Positions 16,066 to 23,864 of a stretch of 64,000 bases of DNA are shown piece after piece. The stretch covers positions 3,038,001-3,102,000 of the forward strand of contig CP169086.1 in the NCBI GenBank assembly GCA_041890495.1. The letters run 5' to 3'. Numbering within the stretch: position 1 is the first letter of the stretch; every line of letters starts with the position of its first letter. The notes under the pieces are model-generated. The model did no database searches and was not told the origin of the DNA. It saw only the letters and a list, made by a program, of their open reading frames with translations. The position numbers and the translations under genes are program-made. This stretch comes from Escherichia boydii (lineage in GTDB: Bacteria > Pseudomonadota > Gammaproteobacteria > Enterobacterales > Enterobacteriaceae).

Positions 16066-16131
16066 TTCAACTCCTTCGTAGTTGTTTGTGGTTAGCGGTA
16101 TGGGGGTGTTGCAGCACCTTCATATCGCGAA
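16066..16131 (+). ncRNA. symR: SymR-like antisense RNA to symE
   Basis: Opposite the 5' leader of symE the plus strand reads TTGTGGTTAGCGGTATGGGG and then a hairpin whose outer arms are GCGGTATG (16095-16102) and CATATCGC (16121-16128). This resembles E. coli SymR as I remember it (a GTGATTAGCG core followed by a long GC hairpin). Exact ends are not determined; the coordinates mark the conserved core. Confidence 0.6.
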
Positions 16132-16200
16132 TTCTTCGTTAAATTCTCTCTAATACTTTCTTTGCCATTCGGCGTAATTTCTGGTGCTCATTATACAGGG

Positions 16201-16216
16201 CTGAATATAAATACAG
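16201..16216. promoter_or_regulatory. LexA (SOS) box upstream of symE
   Basis: CTGAATATAAATACAG keeps the CTG...CAG ends and the AT-rich core of the LexA consensus CTGTATATATATACAG with two mismatches. It lies ~137 bp before the symE ATG, on the promoter side, as expected for SOS control of symE. It could also affect the divergent HNH gene at 16522. The rest of 16132-16521 shows no gene. Confidence 0.75.
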
Positions 16217-16521
16217 CGGTTTCTGGTGAGGGAAATTTGGAATTTGCGAGGGAGATTCAGGAAATAACGGTAGGTATTTTTAATTCTAGAAACGACAACG
16301 CTTTGGCCTGAAAATCACTTCAACTCGTCTCCTCCAGATATCAGTTCGTTTGCGAACCTGGCACTATTGCCGCATCGGTTGCCTCAACACCCTTCTCTCA
16401 GACCTCTCAAAAATTCATCAAGCCTATAGATTAACGATTTACATCACCCTGATTTTGTTATGTGATCCTGTTACAGGCTTTAGTAACGCCCTGCCCAGCC
16501 AACCGTAACAGGACTTCATCG

Positions 16522-17535
16522 ATGGAATTTTATCAGGCCGATCCGACGCTTGAGAACTACTGGCGTGGTGTGATCCTCTTTGGAAGGAACGTCGCATCTT
16601 ACAAATTTGCGCTGGCGTCAGCATTGTATGAAGTGGATAAGACGGGCAGCGATTTGATTACGCTCGACCAGCTTGCCGTGCCGTTCAGCCGCTATCTTTG
16701 CGAGCACCTGAAGCATGCGCCAAAACAGATCACCTCCCGCAGCAGTCAATTTCTGGAAACCTGTCTGAAGTTCAACCGAGGTGAAATCACCCATGCCCAA
16801 CTTATTGAAGCGACGGTGCGCCTTGGCTTTAACAACGTGATCGATGCCTTTCATTACGTGAACCAGGGTGAGATCGATAAACGTTTTTTCCTTGATGAGC
16901 GCAAAACCCACAACGGGATCCGCCTGACGGATAACTTCTTTTTACTGGGCGAACGCCTGCAGTATAAAAACCTCGCCTTTGAAACCAATGCTCGCTGGAA
17001 CCTGGTTGAACAGGCCTGGTCGATGGGGATATCGCGTAACCTTGTGGGCGTAGAGTTCGACGAAGATAATCAGCTGTTGTTCACGAGGGTGAACGCGCGG
17101 CGGGTAGACATCACCAGCTGTCGCGACAGCCTGAATGGTTACCAGAAAGGACGGTGTTTTTACTGCTTTAAACCCATCAGCCTGGTACCGGGAGACGCAG
17201 AACTGACGGACGTCGACCACTTTATTCCCTGGGCTGCCCGCCATGAGGTGAGCAATATTAACGGCGTATGGAACTTAGTGCTGGCCTGTCGGTGCTGTAA
17301 CCGTGGCGTCGAAGGTAAATCTGCACGGATTCCCGACCTCAGGCTCCTGCAGCGGTTACACACCCGCAATGAGTATTTTATTCCGAGCAAACTGCCGTTA
17401 CATGAGACGATTGTTCTACAGACAGGGCAACGTCCTGAAGCACGGAGAAGCTTTCTTCAGCGTAACTGGCAGGCCGCGCTGGACAAACTTATCCATACCT
17501 GGAAACCCAACGCGGAAGGCGAGGCAACGTTTTAA
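16522..17535 (+). CDS. HNH endonuclease
   Basis: A 337-residue protein with a C-terminal HNH nuclease domain. The CFYC pair (Cys212, Cys215) and the LACRCCN cysteines near 256-259 probably bind zinc. DVDHFIPWA supplies the catalytic His (233), and GVWNLVLACRCCNRGVEGK supplies the Asn (251) and final residues. The first ~200 residues are helical and unrecognised, likely a target-recognition or regulatory region. ATG 16522 is preceded by AACAGGAC; an earlier in-frame start lacks a site. It overlaps the methyltransferase gene by 1 bp (TAATG), so the pair is co-translated. The location in a defence island suggests defence. Confidence 0.82.
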   Translation: MEFYQADPTLENYWRGVILFGRNVASYKFALASALYEVDKTGSDLITLDQLAVPFSRYLCEHLKHAPKQITSRSSQFLETCLKFNRGEITHAQLIEATVRLGFNNVIDAFHYVNQGEIDKRFFLDERKTHNGIRLTDNFFLLGERLQYKNLAFETNARWNLVEQAWSMGISRNLVGVEFDEDNQLLFTRVNARRVDITSCRDSLNGYQKGRCFYCFKPISLVPGDAELTDVDHFIPWAARHEVSNINGVWNLVLACRCCNRGVEGKSARIPDLRLLQRLHTRNEYFIPSKLPLHETIVLQTGQRPEARRSFLQRNWQAALDKLIHTWKPNAEGEATF

Positions 17536-18119
17536 TGACACTTCACTACTATCAGAATCACGCACAGAATTTCTTCGATGGCACGGTTAATGTCGATATG
17601 ACCCCGCTTTACGAGGCCTTCACCCAACATCTGCCTAACGGTGGCCGTGTTCTGGATGCGGGCTGCGGTTCAGGACGAGACGCAAAAGCATTTCATGAGA
17701 TGGGGTATCAGGTGGATGCTTTTGATGCCTCTTCCGCTATGGTGGAGCTGGCAAGGCAACATACCGGGTTACCCGTGCAACTGATGACGTTTTCAGAGAT
17801 CGACGGTAAAGCGCAGTACGATGGGATTTGGTGCTGTGCCTCTTTGCTGCATGTCCCCTCGTCTGAGTTGCCTGCGGTGATGCGGAAGCTTGCGGATGCG
17901 CTTAAACCTGGCGGCGCCTGGTATGTGTCCTTTAAGTATGGCAACGGTGAGCGCGTGCAGGGTGAAAGACGGTTTACGGATCTGGATGAAGAGGGGTTGC
18001 GGGCGTTGGTGAAGGCGGTTCCGGGGATGGAGATAGCTTCGCTTTGGACGACTCAGGATAATCGCCCGGACAGGGATGAGACATGGCTGAATGGGATATT
18101 ACGAAAAAGCGCCGCATGA
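17535..18119 (+). CDS. Class I SAM-dependent methyltransferase
   Basis: A 194-residue Rossmann-type methyltransferase. Motif I is VLDAGCGSGRDAKAF (about residues 38-52), followed by VDAFDASSAMVELAR (motif II) and ASLLHVPSSELPAVMRKLADALKPGGAWYVSFKYG (motifs IV-VI). There is no DNA-MTase NPPY or PC motif, so it is more like small-molecule, protein or tRNA methyltransferases (TehB/UbiE style). It is coupled by a 1-bp overlap to the HNH nuclease gene, which makes a two-gene module; whether it modifies nucleic acid is open. A strong terminator follows 130 bp later. Confidence 0.85.
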   Translation: MTLHYYQNHAQNFFDGTVNVDMTPLYEAFTQHLPNGGRVLDAGCGSGRDAKAFHEMGYQVDAFDASSAMVELARQHTGLPVQLMTFSEIDGKAQYDGIWCCASLLHVPSSELPAVMRKLADALKPGGAWYVSFKYGNGERVQGERRFTDLDEEGLRALVKAVPGMEIASLWTTQDNRPDRDETWLNGILRKSAA

Positions 18120-18248
18120 TTATCAGGCGGTGCTAATCGACACGGAGTAAGTTAACTCAGTTACTCATCACTTTGGTCAGCTCAACTTCACCCGTAGCAA
18201 TCCATCTCTCCTGAAATATTCTTGATAGGCCGCTATTGTAGTTAGTGT

Positions 18249-18273
18249 AAAAAGGGGCCAACAGCCCCTTTTT
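18249..18273. terminator. Bidirectional terminator
   Basis: AAAAAGGGGC (18249-18258) pairs with GCCCCTTTTT (18264-18273) around CAACA. It serves the methyltransferase operon and the converging hypothetical gene. Confidence 0.9.
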
Positions 18274-18276
18274 ATA

Positions 18277-18792
18277 TTAACATGCACTCATCCCATCAGG
18301 AGGCATCTTAGAGCTGGCTGCAGCCTGGTTTACTAATTTAAGGATCGCTTCCTTGCCAAACTCTTTGCATAGACGTGCAATATCCCTTTGGGCATGTGAG
18401 CGTTTATGTTGCGCGTGTAGCCTTGCGCATTTCCTCATAATTTTCTCCGGATCGGTCTTCAGAGAATGAAGATCATCTTTACTGATGAAAAAAACCGCCT
18501 GATTGGTGATTCCACCAACATCCGAGCCCGTTGAAACAGAATTTGTTGAGACAGGAAGATTTTTCAGCTTTAAAGAGTGAATGACCGCAGAGGCTCGTTT
18601 AACGCTAAAATCGGCATTAATTTCATACCCTGCAGTTGTGATCGTTTTCCCATCACATAAGGCTGCAAATACGCACAGGCTTGATTTTTGCAAACGCTTT
18701 ATCACGTCAAGCATGATGAAATTACCTGAGAAATAAGCATTGAGTTTGTGCCGCGCAATTTCGGGTGAATACTGGTCGGTTACTTTTTCCAT
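18277..18792 (-). CDS. Hypothetical protein with winged-helix-like region
   Basis: A 171-residue basic protein of unknown function. Residues ~38-90 (FAALCDGKTITTAGYEINADFSVKRASAVIHSLK) resemble the short phage/plasmid winged-helix pattern of LxALxxGxxIT...R.SA.IH.L...PV. The C-terminal half is Lys/Arg/His-rich (CARLHAQHKRSHAQRDIARL), typical of a DNA-binding tail. It stands alone on the minus strand between the HNH-MTase pair and the WYL regulator, with its own terminator. A DNA-binding role is inference. Codon use is AT-richer than the core genome. Confidence 0.55.
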   Translation of the reverse strand: MEKVTDQYSPEIARHKLNAYFSGNFIMLDVIKRLQKSSLCVFAALCDGKTITTAGYEINADFSVKRASAVIHSLKLKNLPVSTNSVSTGSDVGGITNQAVFFISKDDLHSLKTDPEKIMRKCARLHAQHKRSHAQRDIARLCKEFGKEAILKLVNQAAASSKMPPDGMSAC

Positions 18793-18929
18793 CAGTTACT
18801 CCATATCGGTTTTGTTAGTACCGCTACTGGAGCCAGGCTTGTCGATCACGTTGTGAATAACGTATACTCGAATTGCGATTAGCAGGGCTCAAGTGGCGGA
18901 TTATTCCTCCGCAGAGGTTTTGTTTTTCT

Positions 18930-18959
18930 GGTGAAGGTTGTCTGCAAACAACCTTCACC
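18930..18959. repeat. Perfect 12-bp inverted repeat
   Basis: GGTGAAGGTTGT (18930-18941) and ACAACCTTCACC (18948-18959) flank the loop CTGCAA. No T-run follows on either strand, so it is not a normal terminator. It lies in the 342-bp gap (18793-19134) before the WYL regulator gene, which otherwise shows no gene. Confidence 0.8.
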
Positions 18960-18985
18960 ATCCCTTCCAGAAGAAATACTCATAC

Positions 18986-18999
18986 AGAACAATTGTTCT
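18986..18999. promoter_or_regulatory. Perfect palindrome AGAACAATTGTTCT, possible operator
   Basis: A 14-bp perfect palindrome 136 bp before the WYL regulator gene. WYL regulators of the BrxR/CapW type bind palindromes in their own promoters, so autoregulation is plausible but unproven. Confidence 0.45.
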
Positions 19000-19134
19000 A
19001 TCCAAATATTCCGCCAGAACGATACTGCTGATGATCAATTTATCAACAGGTGTCAATCCTAACTCATTGCAAGAAGCAGATCAACATGTGATAATGAACA
19101 GTATACTTAATGTATCATCTATCGGAGTGTTACG

Positions 19135-20052
19135 ATGACAGAGTTTCATGACGTTCATCTAGAACTGCTGGTTGAAGCCTATTCGCTTCCTCAGGCAGAG
19201 CGACTGGCGTATATCGATTTGTGTATACGCTATCTCGGCAGCATATCTAGGGCCGAAATTATGGCTGAGTTCAAAGTTGCACAGGCTGCAGCCTCAAAAG
19301 ATCTTGCTTTATACAGGGAACTCAAGCCAGGTAACTGTAGTATTGATACAGCAACCAAAAGGACGGTTATTTCTCAGGGTACCTATACTCCTTTGGTGCA
19401 GATTAGTGTTCATACAGCGCTGAATCTGATCCAGTATGGTTTCTCTCGTTCGGAGCTGATGCAAAAACGTCCGATGCTGCCGATCGATGAGATAGACCCT
19501 CTTTATCTACCCGAGCGTTTGAAAGAAGAACAGGTCTATGTTGTTACCAGGGCAATAAAAGGTCGCTATGCAATCAAATGCTCATATGGATCAGAAAGTG
19601 GTGAACATGGCAAACGGATACTATTTCCATCAGCATTATTTGTAGATCGGAAAAACTGGTACTTCAGAGCTTATGATCGAAACGATTCTGATCCAAAACT
19701 GAGTGGGTTTAAAAACTTTAAGTTATCGAGAATTTTTGATGTTGAGCAAGAGGAATCGATACTGCCAACGGTTGCAGAGTTGACGGACAGAGAATGGAAT
19801 GAGGAGGTTACCTTTATCATTGCATTCAAAAAGGATCTTCGACCTGAGATTGTCGATAAAATCTCTCGCGAGTTTTCGATCAGCGGTAATGTGCATTCTG
19901 TTACATGCCGCGCTGCTTTGGCCTGGTACGTAAAGACCAACTGGAAAATAGATCTGGCAGGAAATAACAATAATGGTTGGTTATATTTTGATGTACTGAA
20001 TAAAGAAGCTTTACAAGAAGTTAAATGCCTGGAAAAGTTGTTTGAAGAGTAA
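19135..20052 (+). CDS. WYL-domain transcriptional regulator (BrxR/CapW-like)
   Basis: A 305-residue regulator. An N-terminal winged helix (residues ~15-65, AEIMAEFKVAQAAASKDLALYRE) is followed by a WYL domain with KNWYFRAYDRNDSDPKLSGFKNFKLSRIFDV near residues 175-205 and a C-terminal WCX-like region. This architecture (wHTH-WYL-WCX) is that of defence-island repressors BrxR/CapW, which are thought to sense phage-related ligands. It lies upstream of hsdRMS on the same strand, separated by a 700-bp gap holding a decayed ORF. Start: GGAGUGUUACG precedes the ATG. Confidence 0.8.
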   Translation: MTEFHDVHLELLVEAYSLPQAERLAYIDLCIRYLGSISRAEIMAEFKVAQAAASKDLALYRELKPGNCSIDTATKRTVISQGTYTPLVQISVHTALNLIQYGFSRSELMQKRPMLPIDEIDPLYLPERLKEEQVYVVTRAIKGRYAIKCSYGSESGEHGKRILFPSALFVDRKNWYFRAYDRNDSDPKLSGFKNFKLSRIFDVEQEESILPTVAELTDREWNEEVTFIIAFKKDLRPEIVDKISREFSISGNVHSVTCRAALAWYVKTNWKIDLAGNNNNGWLYFDVLNKEALQEVKCLEKLFEE

Positions 20053-20318
20053 CATTTTCAGACGTTGCTCTTCCAAACTGGAGTTTGGTTGCAGATGGGC
20101 ATCTTCTTGCGTCAACATTCGCTACCGACTGTCTTACACAAGGTGTGGCTCGGGAGACGCCACATGTTGATGATGCATAGTGGAAGATTGAATTTCGATT
20201 ATCAGCGAGGTATTACGAATGGTGGCGAAGATTGGTAGCGATTCAGCTTACCCGCCAGTGGGTGGTTGTACCGTCTAAACGCCCTGAATTACTGAGCCCC
20301 TACAACCCTCATTCGTAG
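20049..20318 (+). pseudogene. Decayed ORF of unknown family after the WYL gene
   Basis: Reading from the last codons of the WYL gene in another frame gives about 90 codons of protein-like sequence broken by one TAG at 20178. The text includes LPNWSLVADGHLLASTF, then EFRLSARYYEWWRRLVAIQL and RQWVVVPSKRPELL. Composition looks like a real protein C-terminus. I do not recognise the family. The remainder of the gap to hsdR (20319-20765) shows no convincing gene. Confidence 0.4.
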
Positions 20319-20765
20319 CTTGAGCAACCTTCGTGGATGGTTTCACCGAACTTGAGGTTCGTGCCATACAGAGCTCTGGTCTGCGCCATCTGCAACTTCA
20401 CCTGTTATCTGAGCGAATTGTGCAGAACCAGAACCGGCTACCGTTCTTCTGACTTATCCGCGTATTCTGGCCTGATATGAAAGTTGATTCCTGACGAACA
20501 GCCGATCGACGTTCCAAGCGAAAACATGATCATGATCGTTCAGTGCGAGATACGCAACTTTGCAGCCATTCATGATTTTCACGAAAAATTTCAGAGTCTG
20601 GTACGACGGATATCATTTCGAGTAAAGCGCGACAAATATACTCGGGTAGTTAAAAGAGAACGTGTAACATAGATACAAATTGAACAGACATTGTTGCCAG
20701 CAGTTCTGGGGTTGTGAAGTACCGCATGGCCTGAGACGTGAAAAACACCAAAAACAGGGAACACA

Positions 20766-23700
20766 ATGAAATTCACTGAAGATACCCGAGTAAAAATCCC
20801 CGTTATCTTACACCTAATACGGTTGGGCTATTGCTACCTGTCTCTGAAGGAACAGCGTTGGGACAAAGAAACCAACATATTCCTTGACCTCTTCACCACT
20901 GCGGTTGGCAGAATAAACCCCGGAATAGCACCAGACGACATTGGTCGTCAGCTCAAAGACCTCTCGCTTCTCCTTGACTACGACGACCTGGGCCGCGCCT
21001 TCTTCGAGAAACTTAGCGACCGTTCCGGCATCAAACTGATAGACTTCGACAACTTCAACAACAACAGCTTCCATGTTGTCACCGAACTGACCTGCGAGAA
21101 CGGCGATGAAGAGTTCCGCCCGGACATCACGCTACTGATCAATGGCATGCCACTGATTTTTATCGAAGTGAAAAAACCCAACAACCGCGAAGGCATCGTC
21201 GCAGAACGCAACCGCATCAACGAACGCTTTAAGAACCCCAAATTCAAGCGCTTCGCCAATATCACCCAGTTCATGCTCTTCTCCAACAACATGGAGTATG
21301 ACGACAGTGATCCGGAGCCAATTCAGGGGGCATTCTACGCCAGCAGCTCATACAGCAACCCGGTATTCAACTACTTCCGCGAAGAAGAACTCTTCAACCT
21401 GACCAACTTACTGAAACCGCTGTCAGAAGAAACCGAAATCGCCGTTCTGAAAGACAACAACCTGGAAGTCATTCGTACCAACCCGGAATTTCAGACCAAC
21501 AAAGATCACAACCGCCCGACCAACCGCCTTTGCACCGCGCTGTTGAGCCGCGATCGGCTGGCATTTATCCTGCGCTATGCGCTGGTGTACGTCGCCGAAC
21601 CGGGCGGCATCCAGAAACACATCATGCGTTACCCGCAGCTCTTCGCCACCAAAGCAATCGAGCGCAAACTGAACGCTGGCGTGAAAAAAGGCATTATCTG
21701 GCACACCCAGGGCAGTGGAAAAACCGCACTGGCTTACTACAACGTGCGCTTCCTGACAGATTACTTCCAGAATCAGCAGGTGATCCCAAAGTTCTACTTT
21801 ATTGTTGACCGTCTGGATCTGCTCCAGCAGGCGCAGCGCGAGTTCACCGCCCGTGGCTTAATTGTTCACCTTATCGACTCACGCGAAGCCTTCACCCGCG
21901 ACATCAAAGCGTCGCAGGCGCTGCACAATCACCACGGCAAAGCGGAAATCACCGTCGTCAACATCCAGAAATTCCGCGATGACCCGGACGTCGTCACCAC
22001 CAAAGACTACGACATCAATATCCAGCGCGTGTACTTCCTCGATGAAGTCCACCGCAGCTACAACCCCAAAGGGAGCTTCCTGGCGAACTTAAGCCAGTCG
22101 GACACCAACGCCATCAAAATTGGCCTGACCGGTACACCTCTGCTGGGAACGGACTACAACTCCCGCGACCTCTTCGGTGACTACATCCACAAATACTACT
22201 ACAACGCCTCTATTGCCGACGGCTACACGCTGCGCCTGATCCGCGAAGAGATCGCCACCAACTACCGGATGATCCTGCAACAGGCGCTAAAAGACGTAGA
22301 AGTCAGAATGGGCGATGTAGATCGCAAATACATCTACGCCCATCCCAGCTTCGTCAAACCGATGCTGAACTACATCGTCACCGACTTTGCCAAAAGCCGG
22401 GGTGCGCTGAATGATGGCACCATCGGCGGCATGGTGATATGTGACAGCTCTGAACAGGCCAAACAGATGTTTGAATTGTTCAACGCCGACTACGCCGAAT
22501 CGCCCACCGTTGCCGATGAAGTCACCGACGAAATGTCTGTATTACAGGCCGCAGAACCCGCTGCCGTTTACCAGATCCACGCCAAAGAAACACGGAAAAT
22601 CAAACGCGCCGCTCTGATCCTGCACGACATCGGCAGCAAGCAGGAACGCAAAGAGTGGGTGGAGCAATTCAAGGCGGGCGAGATTGACCTGCTGTTCGTC
22701 TACAACATGCTGCTCACCGGCTTTGATGCCAAACGGCTGAAAAAACTCTACCTCGGACGGGTGATCAGAAAACACAACCTGCTCCAGGCGCTGACCCGCG
22801 TCAACCGTACGTACAACCACTTCCGCTACGGCTACGTGGTGGACTTCGCCGACATCCGCCAGGAATTTGACGCCACCAACAAAGCCTACTTTGAAGAATT
22901 ACAGGCCGAACTGGGCGACGAAATGGAACACTACTCCCGCCTGTTCAAATCAGCAGAAGAGATCCGCGCAGAAATCGAACATATCAAAGATGTTCTGTTC
23001 AGCTTCGATACCGAAAATGCGGAAATCTTCACTGACCAGATAAGCCAGATCCAGAACCGGGAAACTGCGCTGGCGCTGAAAAACGCACTGGCCGACACCC
23101 GCAGCCTGTACAACCTGATCCGCCTCCAGGGCAACACGGAGTTTCTCCAGGCGCTGGATTTTAACAAGCTCAACATCCTTTACCGCGAAGCCAGCCACCG
23201 CCTCGACCTACTCAACCTGAAAGAGGATCTGGAACAGGGCGTTGACCTCTCCGGCCTTCTGAACCGGGCACTGGAAGAGGTGATCTTTGAATTCCATAAA
23301 GTGGGCGAAGAAGAACTGGTGCTGGCTGACGAACTGAAAGAGACGCTGCGCCGTACCCGCGAAGCGCTGGCCGCCAACTTCGACCAGCAGGACCCGCAGT
23401 TCGTCAGCTTGAAAGACGAACTGGAGCGCCTGTTTAAGAAAAAGAAACTCAGCGAAGTCACTCAGGAAGAAATGGTTGCGAATATTGGCACACTCAATAA
23501 AATTCATGACCGCATCAAAGAACTGAACCGCCAGAACAACCTGCTACGCCAGAAATACAGGGGTGATGTGAAATACGCGCGTACCCACAAACGCCTGCGC
23601 GAGCGCGGCGGCCTGAGCGAGCCGGAGCGTAAAATCTTCGAAGCACTGCTCGGCGTTAAGCTGGATGCGGATGAAAAAGTGCTGAACAACAGACAGATAC

Positions 23701-23864
23701 TGAACAATGAAAGTTATTTTGAGCGCCAGATTGTGTCATGTGTGCTTGATCACTTCGAACAACAGCAGCATATCACCCTCAGCGCAAAAGCGGCTGGCGA
23801 CATCAACCGCCTGATTGTGGCGGAATACTTGAACGAATTTAATACCGGAGCACGTACGTGGTAG
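20766..23864 (+). CDS. hsdR: Type I restriction enzyme R subunit HsdR
   Basis: A 1032-residue type I motor/nuclease subunit. The N-terminal PD-(D/E)xK nuclease is visible as Asp120, Glu134 and Lys136 (RPDITLL...FIEVKKPN). The SF2 translocase follows, with Walker A HTQGSGKT (to residue 320) and DEVH (426-429), plus FVYNMLLTGFDAKRLKKLY and LLQALTRVNRTY further on. The C-terminal third is helical, for binding HsdM. It translocates DNA and cuts unmodified foreign DNA with HsdM2S. It overlaps hsdM by 7 bp; gene order is R-M-S. All key motifs are intact. Confidence 0.95.
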   Translation: MKFTEDTRVKIPVILHLIRLGYCYLSLKEQRWDKETNIFLDLFTTAVGRINPGIAPDDIGRQLKDLSLLLDYDDLGRAFFEKLSDRSGIKLIDFDNFNNNSFHVVTELTCENGDEEFRPDITLLINGMPLIFIEVKKPNNREGIVAERNRINERFKNPKFKRFANITQFMLFSNNMEYDDSDPEPIQGAFYASSSYSNPVFNYFREEELFNLTNLLKPLSEETEIAVLKDNNLEVIRTNPEFQTNKDHNRPTNRLCTALLSRDRLAFILRYALVYVAEPGGIQKHIMRYPQLFATKAIERKLNAGVKKGIIWHTQGSGKTALAYYNVRFLTDYFQNQQVIPKFYFIVDRLDLLQQAQREFTARGLIVHLIDSREAFTRDIKASQALHNHHGKAEITVVNIQKFRDDPDVVTTKDYDINIQRVYFLDEVHRSYNPKGSFLANLSQSDTNAIKIGLTGTPLLGTDYNSRDLFGDYIHKYYYNASIADGYTLRLIREEIATNYRMILQQALKDVEVRMGDVDRKYIYAHPSFVKPMLNYIVTDFAKSRGALNDGTIGGMVICDSSEQAKQMFELFNADYAESPTVADEVTDEMSVLQAAEPAAVYQIHAKETRKIKRAALILHDIGSKQERKEWVEQFKAGEIDLLFVYNMLLTGFDAKRLKKLYLGRVIRKHNLLQALTRVNRTYNHFRYGYVVDFADIRQEFDATNKAYFEELQAELGDEMEHYSRLFKSAEEIRAEIEHIKDVLFSFDTENAEIFTDQISQIQNRETALALKNALADTRSLYNLIRLQGNTEFLQALDFNKLNILYREASHRLDLLNLKEDLEQGVDLSGLLNRALEEVIFEFHKVGEEELVLADELKETLRRTREALAANFDQQDPQFVSLKDELERLFKKKKLSEVTQEEMVANIGTLNKIHDRIKELNRQNNLLRQKYRGDVKYARTHKRLRERGGLSEPERKIFEALLGVKLDADEKVLNNRQILNNESYFERQIVSCVLDHFEQQQHITLSAKAAGDINRLIVAEYLNEFNTGARTW

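Noticed and set aside
20484..20672. 62-codon ORF upstream of hsdR
   Set aside because: Begins at TTG without a ribosome site and shows no recognisable sequence.
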